A DNA stretch of 64,000 nt from Actinacidiphila acididurans (GCF_016918855.1 NZ_JADKYB010000007.1:62001-126000), one strand, 5' to 3'. Positions 1 to 9,800 are shown, counted from the stretch's first letter. The notes: generated from the sequence alone by a model not told the origin. Made by a program: numbers and translations.

Positions 1-324
1 GTACGGCCAGGGGTCCGCGAGGTCGTAGTAGTACGCCGCGTCGGTGTCGGTGGCCGGGGCGGCCTCCTGCCACACCGCGTGCCGGCCGGTGCCGTGGATG
101 GCGTGCGGCGGGGCGTCGATGGGCAGTTGGTGCGTGACGCCGCCGTTGCGGAACACGCCGTTCTCCGTACGGCCGCACCAGGGCACCATGACGAAGGCGC
201 CGAATTTGTCGCCCTGGCGCAGGAGTTCGGTCCCGCCGACCTTCAGCGAGGCGACCCGGCAACCCTGGTCCGGTCGCAGGATCAGTTCGGCGTCGCCCGC
301 CGTCAGCTTCTTCTCGATGGCCAC
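1..324 (-). CDS. Aldose 1-epimerase family protein (3' part missing)
   Basis: The first 108 codons of a minus-strand gene that runs off the left edge. The GTG start at 324 gives VAIEKKLTAGDAELILRPDQ and then a segment with MVPWCGR, QLPI and AIHGTGR. These fit the N-terminal beta-sandwich of galactose-mutarotase-like (aldose 1-epimerase) enzymes, which interconvert anomers of free sugars in the cytoplasm. The catalytic His and Glu of the family would lie in the missing part or near the cut, so activity cannot be judged. It is the last of three minus-strand genes, 19 bases after the SRPBCC gene, and may be co-transcribed with it. Confidence 0.8.
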   Translation of the reverse strand, partial: MAIEKKLTAGDAELILRPDQGCRVASLKVGGTELLRQGDKFGAFVMVPWCGRTENGVFRNGGVTHQLPIDAPPHAIHGTGRHAVWQEAAPATDTDAAYYYDLADPWPY

Positions 325-343
325 GGAACGAGCGTAGCGGCCC

Positions 344-1441
344 TCACCTGCGACGCCGCAGCACCCGGCCGACGACGACAGCGGATGCCAGCAATGCGGC
401 GGCTGCCGGTGCGGCCCAGCGCAGCGTCGCCGCGCCGGCGCCGGGCTCCGGGGCCGGCACCGGGGCGTACCGGCCGCGCGGCGGCGCGTGGTCCACTTCC
501 TCGGCGCTGCGGCCGATCATCGTGCGCCGGGCGTGGGCCGCCTCCGCCGGCGGAACGAGGTCGTCGAGCGCCGCCGCGCTCTCCGGCACCTCCACCTCGA
601 CCTCCACCAGCTCGAACTCCTCGAGTTCCTCACCGGAGGGCTCGCCGAGGTCGTCCACGACGTCGGACTCCTCGTCGCCCTCTGCGGGCTCGCCTTCGGC
701 CGCCTCGCGCTCGGCGGCATCGCGCTCCGCCGCCGTTTCGCCCTGCGCCGCCTCGCGCGCGCCGGGTTCCTCGTCCCCGCCGTCCCCGGATTCCGGCGTG
801 GCTCCTGCACGGTCCGTGGCTTCGTGGTCAGCGGCCTCTTGGTCAGGGGCCTGCCGGTCCGGGCCCTTCTCGTCCGGGCCCTTCTTCTCGTCCGGAGCCT
901 TCTCACCCCTGCCCTTTTCCTCCGGCCGCTCCTTGGGCCAGGACTCCTGTGCGGGGACCGCGCCCGGGCCGCCCGTCTGGGCGCGAGCTTCTTCCGCGGC
1001 CGACTCCTGCACCGGGTACGCCGCGAGGTCGGCGCAGAAACGGTCCAGCAGGCGGCGGACCGCGGCACCCACGACCGCGTCCTCGTACGACGCGAGCCGC
1101 CCGGTGACGTCGGCGCGGCCACGCCAGTGCAGCGTGGTGCCGGGCTGGGGCTCCTCGGTGGCGGTGACCTCGAGCTCGGCGGTCACCATGGCGGCGCCGG
1201 AGCCGCGTACCTCGGTGCCCTCGGCCTGTACGGCGAAGACCGGGCCCGTACCCGTGACGGTCACCGTGGCGCGGTAGGTGATCGTCGAGCCGCCCACTCG
1301 CAGCCGGAGCCGTCCGCGGGGTTCGGTGCCCGCGTCCTCGTCCTGCTGCCAGCCGGGCAGGCTCGCGGTCACCGCGCCCGGGGTGCGCAGGGCGGCCATG
1401 ACGCGATCGGCCGGGGCCGGGACGAATGAGTCGTGCTCCAT
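344..1441 (-). CDS. SRPBCC (CoxG-like) protein with acidic tail and C-terminal membrane anchor
   Basis: 365 residues from ATG at 1441. The first ~160 residues look like an SRPBCC/START-fold domain of the CoxG (carbon monoxide dehydrogenase subunit G) type, starting MEHDSFVPAPADRVMAALR and followed by alternating beta strands. Then comes a ~150-residue low-complexity stretch rich in Glu, Ala, Asp, Lys and Gly. The protein ends with one hydrophobic helix (AAPAAAALLASAVVVGRVL) capped by four arginines, so it is probably tail-anchored in the membrane. No cox structural genes are nearby, so a role in CO oxidation is not supported. The function, perhaps lipid or hydrophobic ligand binding, is inference. 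The open frame extends upstream to 2008 but overlaps the aldo/keto reductase, so that extension is not used. Confidence 0.75.
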   Translation of the reverse strand: MEHDSFVPAPADRVMAALRTPGAVTASLPGWQQDEDAGTEPRGRLRLRVGGSTITYRATVTVTGTGPVFAVQAEGTEVRGSGAAMVTAELEVTATEEPQPGTTLHWRGRADVTGRLASYEDAVVGAAVRRLLDRFCADLAAYPVQESAAEEARAQTGGPGAVPAQESWPKERPEEKGRGEKAPDEKKGPDEKGPDRQAPDQEAADHEATDRAGATPESGDGGDEEPGAREAAQGETAAERDAAEREAAEGEPAEGDEESDVVDDLGEPSGEELEEFELVEVEVEVPESAAALDDLVPPAEAAHARRTMIGRSAEEVDHAPPRGRYAPVPAPEPGAGAATLRWAAPAAAALLASAVVVGRVLRRRR

Positions 1442-1580
1442 GCGGCGGAGCCTACCCATGGTCGGCGCCTGCTTGACGTGTCCGGGCTGGTCGTTTTTCT
1501 CCGATCCGGGTCCGCCGGTGGCCTTCCGGCCGTCCCGTCCGCCGCTTGTTTCCCTCCTTCCTCCTGTCGGGCCGGTCCCG

Positions 1581-2555
1581 TCACGACCAGGGCAGCCGGG
1601 CGCGGTGCGACCAGTACGTCTCGGGGAGCTCGGCGAGCCCGGCGACCAAGCGGGTGACGTCATCGGCAGCGAGGGTGACGGCGCCGGCCCGGAGGTTCGC
1701 GGCGAGCTGGGATGTGGTGGCCGCGCCGGACAGCACGAGGTGCGACCAGGGCTGGTGGAGGACAGCGGCCAAGGCGAGGGCGTCGTAGGAGACGCCGGTG
1801 CTTTCGGCGATCGGGGCGAGGTGGGCCTCGACGGCGGGGTCGGGGCGGGCGAGCCGGCCGTTGGCCATGGCCTCCTTGACGATGACAGTGCGGCCGGATG
1901 CGTGCGCCTCGGCCAGGGCCGGCCCGGCGGACGGTTCGAGCAGGTTCCAGGTGGCCTGGACACTGCGGAACAGCGGCTCGCCGTCGACCGTGATGTCCAG
2001 GGCGGCACGGATCGCCTCGTGCTGCTGCGGTCCGCTGGTGGACAGCCCCACGGTCACGCCCTCGGCAGCGAGCCCGGCGAGCCGCCGCTGCAGCTCGGGG
2101 TCGGTCAGGACCGGGCTGCCGGGGGTGACCGAATGCACCTGATACAGCCCCAGCCGGTCGCCGAGCAGGTGCCGGGTCTCGGCGACCTGGCGGTCGTACG
2201 TGGCCGCGGAGTGGTCCTTGACCTCGTGCGTCTCGACGTCGACCCGCCAGTCGGCGGTGTACGTGTAGCCCCATTTGCTGCCGACGGCCACGTCCGGCCG
2301 GTCGCCCGTGGCCAGCCAGTGCCCGAGGAACTCCTCGGCCCGGCCGTACGAACGCGCCGCGTCGAAGTACCGCACGCCGTGCGCGTACGCGTAGTCAAGC
2401 AGTTCGAGCGCGCGCTCGCGCATCTCGGCCACCCCGCGGTCCGGCGGCAGGTCCCGGTCCCGGCCGATGGTGATGTATCCGGGCCTGCCCACGGCGGCCA
2501 GCCCGAACCCGATTCCCTTCGGTACCCGGTCCGGTGTCAGCGGCTGCGCTCCCAT
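1581..2555 (-). CDS. Aldo/keto reductase
   Basis: 324 residues, a normal length for the AKR superfamily: a TIM barrel that reduces carbonyls with NADPH. The four catalytic residues can be placed: Asp65 and Tyr70 in FDAARSY, Lys94 in GSKWGY, and His141 in YQVHS. The ATG at 2555 is preferred because an AAGGAG sequence sits nine bases upstream; a TTG two codons earlier is also possible. It is transcribed away from the methyltransferase at 2784, across an intergenic region holding three DnaA-box-like sequences. The substrate cannot be deduced. Confidence 0.88.
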   Translation of the reverse strand: MGAQPLTPDRVPKGIGFGLAAVGRPGYITIGRDRDLPPDRGVAEMRERALELLDYAYAHGVRYFDAARSYGRAEEFLGHWLATGDRPDVAVGSKWGYTYTADWRVDVETHEVKDHSAATYDRQVAETRHLLGDRLGLYQVHSVTPGSPVLTDPELQRRLAGLAAEGVTVGLSTSGPQQHEAIRAALDITVDGEPLFRSVQATWNLLEPSAGPALAEAHASGRTVIVKEAMANGRLARPDPAVEAHLAPIAESTGVSYDALALAAVLHQPWSHLVLSGAATTSQLAANLRAGAVTLAADDVTRLVAGLAELPETYWSHRARLPWS

Positions 2556-2676
2556 GAACAACGGCTCCTTCCTCGTGTGTTGCCGGCGTGCTCTTCTCGC
2601 TCACGCTCGCGAACCGCCCCCGCGGTCCCCGCGCGTGCTCTCCCGAGCATCCCCGACAAAAAGGCCCGTCGCAGAG

Positions 2677-2726
2677 TTATCCACAGGCCGCCGTGCTTTT
2701 CCCCGAGTTATCCACAGGTATCCACA
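2677..2726. promoter_or_regulatory. Cluster of three DnaA-box-like sequences
   Basis: TTATCCACA occurs at 2677-2685 and again at 2708-2716, and GTATCCACA at 2718-2726. All three are in the same orientation within 50 bases, between the divergent aldo/keto reductase and methyltransferase genes. TTATCCACA is the classical 9-mer bound by DnaA; the streptomycete consensus differs mainly at the third base. No dnaA, dnaN or other origin genes are present, so this is not called oriC. DnaA-dependent regulation or titration is inferred. Confidence 0.5.
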
Positions 2727-2783
2727 GGCTGTCGGGCGGGCGGTTGCGCGCGGTGGAAAACTGATGTCCGGAGGCGGTCGCAC

Positions 2784-3425
2784 ATGGGCGTGTACGCGGA
2801 GCAGGTCGTGCCGAGGCTGGTGCACATCGCCTGCGGGACGAAGGACATCGGCAAGATGCGCCGGCGGGTGTGCCGGGATCTGGAAGGGAGGGTGCTGGAG
2901 ATCGGATTCGGTTCGGGACTCAATGTCCCCTTTTACCCGGACGCGGTGGACCGGGTGGACGCGGTGGAGCCGTCGGACGTGGGGTGGCGGCTGGCGGCCC
3001 GACGGCTCGGGTCCGCGGGCGTGGACGTGCGGCGATCGGGGCTGGACGGGCAGGCCCTGCCGTTCCCGGACGACACGTTCGACACGGCGCTCTCCACGTG
3101 GACGCTGTGCACGATCCCCGACGCGGGCGCGGCGCTGCGCGAGGTGCGGCGGGTCCTGAAGCCGGGCGGGACCCTCCACTTCGCCGAGCACGGCCTCGCC
3201 CCCGAACAGGACGCAGGCGTCCAGCGCTGGCAGCGGCGCCTCGAACCCCTCCAGATACGCATGTGCGGCGGCTGCCACCTCACCCGCCCGGTCACCGGCC
3301 TCCTCCACGACGCCGGCTTCACCGTCACCGAGCTGGACGTCTTCTACGAGAAGGGCGCTCCGAAGCCGTACGCCGCGATATCCCTGGGCACCGCGACGGC
3401 AGCGGCCGAGGCGGCAGGGGCCTAG
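2784..3425 (+). CDS. Class I SAM-dependent methyltransferase
   Basis: 213 residues from ATG at 2784, preceded by a purine-rich GGAGGCGG. The SAM-binding glycine motif is VLEIGFGSGLN, near residue 38. Later Rossmann-fold signatures follow: an acidic post-II residue (DAVEPS), LPFPDDTFDTALS, and the post-motif LREVRRVLKPGGTLHFAEHG, as in UbiE/Methyltransf_11 proteins. The acceptor substrate is unknown. The gene is alone on its strand and convergent with the histidine kinase gene that ends at 3553. Confidence 0.88.
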   Translation: MGVYAEQVVPRLVHIACGTKDIGKMRRRVCRDLEGRVLEIGFGSGLNVPFYPDAVDRVDAVEPSDVGWRLAARRLGSAGVDVRRSGLDGQALPFPDDTFDTALSTWTLCTIPDAGAALREVRRVLKPGGTLHFAEHGLAPEQDAGVQRWQRRLEPLQIRMCGGCHLTRPVTGLLHDAGFTVTELDVFYEKGAPKPYAAISLGTATAAAEAAGA

Positions 3426-3552
3426 CAAGGCGGCGGCCTGGTGAGGCCGTGCCTGACCAGGCAGCGGCCTGGCCACCGGGCAAGGACACGGCGGCGGGTG
3501 CGGCGGGCCCACACCGGGAGGCGCGGGCAGCCGTCCCACGCGGCGCTCGTCC

Positions 3553-5169
3553 CTACCCCGGTGGCAGGGTCAGGCGGAAGCGGGCGCCGGCGTTGGGCGC
3601 GGTGGGAAGCAGGGCGAGTTCGCCGCCCGCGGCGCGGGCGAGGCGGCGGGCGAGCGGGAGGCCGAGGCCGGCGCCTTCGTGGCCGTCGTCCGGACGGAGG
3701 CGGCGGCCCGCCTCGAAAACGGCCTCCGCGTCCTGGGCGGGCACCCCGGGGCCGTCGTCGGCGACGTCCACCCGGACCTGGCCGTTCGGGGCAGCGCCGC
3801 ACTCGACGGTGATGGCGCGGATGGCATAGCGGCGGGCGTTGTCGAGGAGGGGAGCGAGGATGCGTTCGACGACCTCGGGTGTGGCGCCGGCGTAAGCGGA
3901 CCCGGTCACGGTGACGTGTACGGGCCCGGGAGAGGGGACAGCGGCCCGCGCTCCCGCCACTGCACCGGCCCCCGCACCGGCCAGGGCCCCTGCGCCGGGC
4001 CGAGCTCCGGCGCCAGCACCACCACCAGCACCAGCACCAGCACCAGCACCAGCACCAGCGGCCATCGCCCGCGCCACGCCTCCGACCTCGCAGCGCCCGG
4101 GTGCGGTTCCGGCCTCCGCTGCGGACTCCTGCCGCGCCTGACTGAGCAGGGTGTCGCAGATCTGCCGCATCCGCTGGGCCGCGGCGGCGATCGCGGCGTG
4201 GGAGTCGGCGAGTTCGGCGGTGTTGCGGGGGCGGGCGGTGAGCCAGTCGGTCTCGGCGGTGATCCGGGCCAGCGGGTTGCGCAGTTCGTGCGAGAGCTCG
4301 GCGGTGAGCTGCTGCTCGTGGCGGAGCAGAGCGGCCTGGCGGTCGAGGAGTTGGTCGAGGTTGGCGGCCAGCGCCGCCAGTTCGGTGGGCCGCGGCCGGG
4401 TCCCGGACTGGGCGCCGAAGCGCTGGGCGGTGCCGTGCCGGCTCCACCGGGACGCCTGGTCGCTCATCGCGGTGACCGGGCGCAGGGCGCGGGCCACTAT
4501 GCCGCGGGTGAGCAGATGGACGCCGCCGACCAGAAGGAGGGCGAGGCCGAGGGAGCCGACCAGGGCGGAGCGGGCGGAGAGGCGGTACGCGTCCAGCCCG
4601 ACCGACGCGACGACCGTACCCACCTGGCGGCCGTGCGCGTCGATGGGCAGGGCGTACAACCGCCAGGAGGAGGACTGGGTCACGTCGGCGAACCCGCTGC
4701 CGCGTCGGGCGAGGGCGTCCGCGCCGGCCTGGAGAGCGGGTTGGGCGGGGGGACGTTCGACGGGGGTGGTGCCGCGGTAGATCCAGATGCCGAGGTCGAG
4801 GGGTGCGTCGTCCCCGGTCTCACGGACGTTGAGGTCGTCGCCCGGGCTCACGTCCACGGTGGCGGCGACCGCGGCGGTCCGGGTGCGCAGTACGTCGTCG
4901 GCCTGCTGGCGCAGTTTGGCGGCGAGGGCGAGGTTGAAGCCGACGGTCAGGAGGCCGACCCAGACGATGGTCGTGACCAGGGCCACCAGGGCGAGGCGGC
5001 CGCGCAGGGTGGAGGGGCGAAGCCGCAGCAGCGCTGCCGCGGCGCCGTTCAGGGAGCGCTGAAAAGCCCGGTGCACAGCGCGCCGCGGAAGCCGTCCGGG
5101 GCCCGGCCGGTCCGCGGGGTGGGCCGGGTCGGGGCGGGGCACGGAGGTGGGGCGGCGCAGGGGGATCAC
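3553..5169 (-). CDS. Two-component sensor histidine kinase with Gly/Ala-repeat insertion
   Basis: 538 residues from a GTG whose GTGA overlaps the stop of the response regulator, so the pair is translationally coupled. There is a transmembrane helix at about 59-83, an extracytoplasmic sensor region, and a second helix near 190-215. An HAMP-like linker leads to the H-box ELSHELRNPL, with phospho-acceptor His294. The ATPase domain has the N-box LLDNARRYA, the G1 motif DDGPGVP and a G2 motif GAGLGLP. Between the dimerisation and ATPase domains lies an unusual run of mostly Gly-Ala dipeptides (about residues 365-410), encoded by a hexamer repeat. The signal sensed is unknown. Confidence 0.9.
   Translation of the reverse strand: MIPLRRPTSVPRPDPAHPADRPGPGRLPRRAVHRAFQRSLNGAAAALLRLRPSTLRGRLALVALVTTIVWVGLLTVGFNLALAAKLRQQADDVLRTRTAAVAATVDVSPGDDLNVRETGDDAPLDLGIWIYRGTTPVERPPAQPALQAGADALARRGSGFADVTQSSSWRLYALPIDAHGRQVGTVVASVGLDAYRLSARSALVGSLGLALLLVGGVHLLTRGIVARALRPVTAMSDQASRWSRHGTAQRFGAQSGTRPRPTELAALAANLDQLLDRQAALLRHEQQLTAELSHELRNPLARITAETDWLTARPRNTAELADSHAAIAAAAQRMRQICDTLLSQARQESAAEAGTAPGRCEVGGVARAMAAGAGAGAGAGAGGGAGAGARPGAGALAGAGAGAVAGARAAVPSPGPVHVTVTGSAYAGATPEVVERILAPLLDNARRYAIRAITVECGAAPNGQVRVDVADDGPGVPAQDAEAVFEAGRRLRPDDGHEGAGLGLPLARRLARAAGGELALLPTAPNAGARFRLTLPPG
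4012..4060. repeat. CACCAG hexamer repeat inside the kinase gene
   Basis: A run of near-perfect six-base repeats (CACCAG on the plus strand) encodes alternating Gly-Ala in the minus-strand kinase. The repeat is a multiple of three bases, so changes in copy number would keep the frame and only alter linker length. Confidence 0.85.
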
Positions 5170-5834
5170 GTGAAGCGGTATCCGATGCCGCGGACCGTGT
5201 CGATGCCCCGGGCGCTGCCGGCGCCGCGCAGTTTGCGGCGCAGCCGCAGCAGGTACTGGTCGAGGGTGTTGTCGCTGACCCGGGCACCGTGCGGCCAGGC
5301 GGCCTGGAGCAGGTGGTGGCGGCGGACCACGGCGCCGGGAGAGGCCATCAGGCAGGCCAGCAGGCGGAACTCGGTCGGGGTGAGCGGCACGGGCTCGCCC
5401 CCGGCCGTGGACACCGCGTGGGTGACCGGGTCCAGCCGCAGGTCGTCGATCGCCACACCGGGGCTGCGGCCGTTCCGCCGCAGGGCCACCCGCAGCCGCG
5501 CGGTGAGCTCGGCCAGGTGGAAGGGCTTGCCGAGATAGTCGTCGCCGCCCGAGGAGAAGCCGGACAACCGGTCCGGCAGGGTGTCGTGCGCGGTGAGGAA
5601 GAGCACCGGCGCCTCGATTCCGGCGGCCCGCATGGCCTGGCACACGTCGCGCCCGTCGGAATCCGGCAGGCCCACGTCCAGCACCACCGCGTCCACCCGC
5701 TCGCTGACCGTGCGCAGCGCGCCCGCGCCGTCCGCGGCGGTGAGCACGTCGAAGTCCTCCTCCCGCAGACCGCGGGCGAGGACGTCGCGCAGGCCGTGGT
5801 CGTCCTCGACGACCAGGACGCAGTGGGTGGTCAT
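5166..5834 (-). CDS. OmpR/PhoB-family response regulator
   Basis: 222 residues from ATG at 5834. The receiver domain has the acidic pair Glu10-Asp11, phospho-acceptor Asp53 (VVLDVGLPDSDG), the FLTAHD switch threonine and Lys103 (YLGKPF). A C-terminal winged-helix DNA-binding domain follows (LTPTEFRLLACLM, with the typical ending TVRGIGYRFT). Its stop overlaps the start of the kinase gene at 5169, so the two form a cognate pair. The promoter must lie in the 92-base gap shared with the divergent membrane protein gene, which is a plausible target. Confidence 0.92.
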   Translation of the reverse strand: MTTHCVLVVEDDHGLRDVLARGLREEDFDVLTAADGAGALRTVSERVDAVVLDVGLPDSDGRDVCQAMRAAGIEAPVLFLTAHDTLPDRLSGFSSGGDDYLGKPFHLAELTARLRVALRRNGRSPGVAIDDLRLDPVTHAVSTAGGEPVPLTPTEFRLLACLMASPGAVVRRHHLLQAAWPHGARVSDNTLDQYLLRLRRKLRGAGSARGIDTVRGIGYRFT

Positions 5835-5926
5835 GGGCCCCAGTATCACCGAGCCGTTCACCCGGACAGCCGTAGCGGGAGCGCGCAGTCAGGTTGCGTT
5901 CAGGAGCGGCGTGCCAGCGTCGCGGC

Positions 5927-6727
5927 ATGACCACCACGATCGAAGAACGTTCCGGATCCGCTCCGGGAGTGCGCCGGGCGCTCACCAAAGTGCCCGAGGT
6001 CACCGTCTACTTCTGGCTGATCAAGGTGCTGTGCACCACCGTCGGCGAGACGGCCGCGGACTACCTGGACACCAACCTCAACATGGGCCTGACCAACACC
6101 ACCTGGGTGATGAGCGTCCTGCTGGTGGCCGCCCTGGTGGTCCAGTTCCGGGTCCGCGGCTACGTGCCGGCCGTCTACTGGCTGGCCGTGGTCCTGATCA
6201 GCGTCGTCGGCACACTCATCACCGACAACCTGACCGACAACATGGGGGTGCCGCTCACCACCACGACCACCGTGTTCGCCGTCGCCCTGGCGCTGTCCTT
6301 CGCCGCCTGGTACGCGGTGGAGCGCACCCTGTCCATCCACAGCGTCCGCACCCCGCGCCGCGAGGCGTTCTACTGGCTGGCGATCCTGTTCACCTTCGCG
6401 GAGGGCACCGCGGCCGGTGACCTGGTCGCCGAGAGGATGAACCTGGGCTACTGGGTCTCCGCGATCGTCTTCGCCGCGGTGATCGCCGCGATCGGGCTCG
6501 CGCACTACCTGTTCCGCCTGAACGCCGTGCTGTCCTTCTGGCTCGCCTACATCCTCACCCGGCCGCTGGGCGCCTCGCTCGGCGACTACCTGTCGCAGCA
6601 CAAGAGCGACGGCGGCCTGGGCCTGGGCACCGTCGGCACCAGCGCCCTGTTCCTCGCCACCATCCTCGCCCTGGTCGTCTATCTGACCATCAGCCGCCGC
6701 GACCGGCAGGCCGAGCCGGCCCGGTGA
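5927..6727 (+). CDS. COG4705-type integral membrane protein
   Basis: 266 residues with about eight hydrophobic segments in two related halves. Each half starts with a similar motif: KVPEVTVYFWLIKVLCTTVG near residue 21 and FYWLAILFTFAEGTAAGDLV near 145, each followed by a membrane-embedded acidic residue and Asn/Asp-rich loops. This matches the repeat-containing membrane proteins grouped in COG4705. Their substrate is uncertain as far as I know, so I do not assign one. The gene is transcribed away from the two-component pair, whose regulator may control it; that is inference from position only. Confidence 0.75.
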   Translation: MTTTIEERSGSAPGVRRALTKVPEVTVYFWLIKVLCTTVGETAADYLDTNLNMGLTNTTWVMSVLLVAALVVQFRVRGYVPAVYWLAVVLISVVGTLITDNLTDNMGVPLTTTTTVFAVALALSFAAWYAVERTLSIHSVRTPRREAFYWLAILFTFAEGTAAGDLVAERMNLGYWVSAIVFAAVIAAIGLAHYLFRLNAVLSFWLAYILTRPLGASLGDYLSQHKSDGGLGLGTVGTSALFLATILALVVYLTISRRDRQAEPAR

Positions 6728-6755
6728 ACCGCGGGACACGAGCGGCGGGACACGA

Positions 6756-6789
6756 ACGGTGGCCGGCCGGGGGTCCGGCCGGCCACCGT
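6756..6789. terminator. Perfect 15-bp hairpin, bidirectional terminator
   Basis: Arms at 6756-6770 and 6775-6789 are exact inverted copies with a four-base GGGT loop, between convergent genes ending at 6727 and 6842. There is no T run, which is common for actinobacterial terminators. Confidence 0.75.
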
Positions 6790-6841
6790 CGTCAGCCATC
6801 GATCAACGGAATCGGTTCAGCAGTTCGGCACAGCCACAACC

Positions 6842-9800
6842 TCAGTAGCTGAACTGCTGGATCTGCGTGTCGTACGGCCCGTACGTCCACCCCGTCCGTG
6901 TCGCCGGGTCGAGTTGGATCGCGTTCTGCGCCCCGCCGTGGCCGCCGATGACGAAGCCGGTCAGCGTGCGGATCACGGTCCCCGTGGTGAGGTCCACGAC
7001 CGCGAGCTGCCCGGTGGCGTTGTTGTCCGGCACGAACATGCCCGCGCCGAAGTACGCCGTGCCCACCGGCGAGGCGTAGGACACCACGGCGATCTTGTGG
7101 ACGCCGTCCACGGCCAGCCCGGCGGGCTTCCCCAGTCGCACCGAACTGGTGGTTCCGGCGGCGCCCGTCGTCTCGTTCACCGATCCGAGCGAGCCGGTCG
7201 GCACGATGTTGACGCTGATCGCGGTGGCGAACAGGTTGTACAGCGAGCCGTTGCCGTCCGAGGCGATGCCATGGCTGCACCCGGAGCTGGAGCCGGCCGA
7301 GGTCACCGTACGCGCGGTGAGGTCGATCCGGGCGACCGTCACACCGCCCAGGCAGTTGAACGCCCCGGCCTGCTTGGCCAGGAACACCTGCCCGGAGGAG
7401 GGGTCCAGGGCCAGCAGGCTGTACGTCCCGGCCGCGACGCCGGTCGGGTCGGCCGGGATCGGGTCGCCCGCCGCGCCGGTGGCCAGGTCGACCGGGAGCA
7501 CCAGGTCGGCGTTCCCGGTGCCGTGCAGCAGCAGCGCGCCCTTCCCGCGCGTGGCGTCCACGCGACCGGTGACGTACGTGTCGCCGGCCGGCAGCGGCGC
7601 GGCCGCGGTCAGCGTGTCGGTGGCGGTGTTCCAGGTCTCCACCTGGAACTGGTTGCCCGCCGACCGGTGCACCAGCAGGGCGCGGTCGGCGGTGGCGCCC
7701 ACCACCTCGTACGCCGAGCCGGCCGCCGGGTCGGCGGTGATGACGGCGCCGTAGCCGCCGGTCGCGGTGGCGTAGTGGCGTACCTCGCTGCCGCCGTCCG
7801 TGGTCGCCAGGGCCGCGACCGAGTGGTCGCCGGCCGCGGCGAAGCTCTCGACCGTGGCGTTGCCGGGCGGCAGGCCGTCGTCGAAGGCGAGAGTGGCGGC
7901 CGGTGAGGCCTGCCCGACAACGTTGCCGTCCCGGCCGAGGGCCAGCACCCGCACCCCGAAGGTGTCCGAGCCGCCGAGGCCCAGGGCCGCGGCGTCCAGG
8001 TGGACCGTGCCCGCGACGCCCGGCAGCACCCGGTGCAGCACCGAGGGGCTGTTCACGCCGTCGTTGTCGAGGCCGGTGCCGTTGGCGTTGGTGAACGTGT
8101 TGTACGAGCCGTACTGCGTGGGCGCGGCCGCGGAGAACTCGACCTCGGCGCCCGCCGCCCCTGCCACGCTCCGCGCGTCGTAGCGCAGATCGAAGCCGGA
8201 GGAGGCGCGGCTGACCTCGGAGGTGTAGGTCGCCAGACCGTTCGCGCCGGTCAGTACGGGTGCGGCCGGACGGTCGTCCGCCGATCCGCCAACGACCCGG
8301 ATCGGGGCGAACTCGCCCCAGGAGATCCGCTGCGGGTTGCCGCCGAAGCCGGACTGCGCGATGCCGATGCCGTAGAGCCCGCCGCCGCCCGCGAAGGCGC
8401 TCGCCGGAATGGTGACGGTGCCCTTGGGCGCGGTCAGTTCCTGGTGCCAGCCCGCGCTGAAGATCGGCGCGGTCGAGGGGTTCCAGTGCCCGACGGTGGA
8501 CAGCACGAGTTGCGGCGCGGAGGTCTGCGCCACGCCCGTCAGGTCGTACGAGACCGTGACCGGCGCTCCGGGAGCCACGGTCGCGGGTGCCTGCGGCGCG
8601 GTGGCCTCGGCGTACGTGCCGTCGCTGGGTCCGACCGCGAGGGTGCGGGTGACGGCGGCGCGGGTGCGGCCGCCGGTGAGCACCCGGAAGGTGACGGTGA
8701 TCTGCCGGTCGGCGGTGGCGGTGACCGGCAGCCCGGCGGCGGTCAGCAGTTGCGTCGGGGTGACCCGTATCGCCGGGGTCGCGGACCGGAAGACCGTCGA
8801 GCCGACGGTGAGGGTGTACGTGGCCGGGCCGGGCACGCCCGTGACGTCGGCGGCGAAGGTCACCGGGCCGACCAGGCCCTCACCGGTGCCGCCCGAGGCG
8901 CGGTCGCCCAGGTCGATCCGGTCGGGGTCGGAGGTCTCGGTGAAGGCGCCGCCCAGGTCGCCGATGGTGACGCGGTGCGCGACCGACAGCCGCACGATCG
9001 CCGGGTTGCCCAGGCCGGTGCCGAGCGCGCGCTCCGCGGCGGCGGTCACGTCGATCTGCGGTCCGACGTGCAGACTCCGGTCGATCTGCGGCGGGGTGGA
9101 CACCGTCCGGCCGGTCTGCTCCAGGATCTGGCGCACCTCGGCCGGGGTCAGCTTCTGCCCGTCGAGCCGGCCGGACTGGAGCACCACGGCCGCGGCGGCG
9201 GCGATCTCCGGCGCGGAGGCGGACGTACCGCCGTTGAGGGACACGTCCACGTCCTGGGCGCTGCCGCGCGCGGAGTGGGAGAAGGCGACGATGTTGTCGC
9301 TGGGCGCCGACAGGTCCACCCGGCTGCCGAAGCCGGAGGAGAAGGTGCCGAAGCCGCTGATCCGGGTCTCGGCGGTGGTGGAGTCGCCGCCGGGCCCGCC
9401 GGCCAGCGTGTCGTCCAGGGTGCTGCCGCCGGCCGCGATCGCGCCGCTGTCGGGCACCCGGGAGGGCGCGGTCGACAGGGCGTCGTCGTCGATCGTGGTC
9501 GCCGTGCGCGGGTCGGTGGCCAGGTCGGTCGGGGTGCTGCCGCCGTCCGGGCCGACCGAGGCCGGGGTGTACAGGCGGGTGCCGTCGTTGGAGGAGATCA
9601 CCACGACGACGCCCTCGCGCACGATGGACGCGACCACCGAGCGGATGTACGGGTCGTCCTCCAGGTAGCGGCCGGGGAAGCCCTGCGCGTCGGTGCCGAA
9701 GCCGAGGCTGGCGGTGATCACGTTCGGCCGCGGCGACTGGTGGGCGGCGGCCAGCAGCGCGCCCGCGATCCGGTCGGTGGTGGGCTGCTCGGGCACCACC

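Noticed and set aside
1442..2008. Upstream extension of the SRPBCC gene in the same open frame
   Set aside because: It overlaps the aldo/keto reductase gene and has low-complexity, non-native composition. ATG at 1441 starts the recognisable domain.
2677..2726. DnaA boxes as a chromosomal origin
   Set aside because: Only three boxes, and no dnaA, dnaN, gyr or rpmH genes nearby. Streptomycete oriC carries many more boxes next to dnaA.
5170..6003. Extension of the kinase reading frame across the response regulator
   Set aside because: It is the antisense-free shadow frame of the regulator gene. The GTG overlapping the regulator stop is the natural start.
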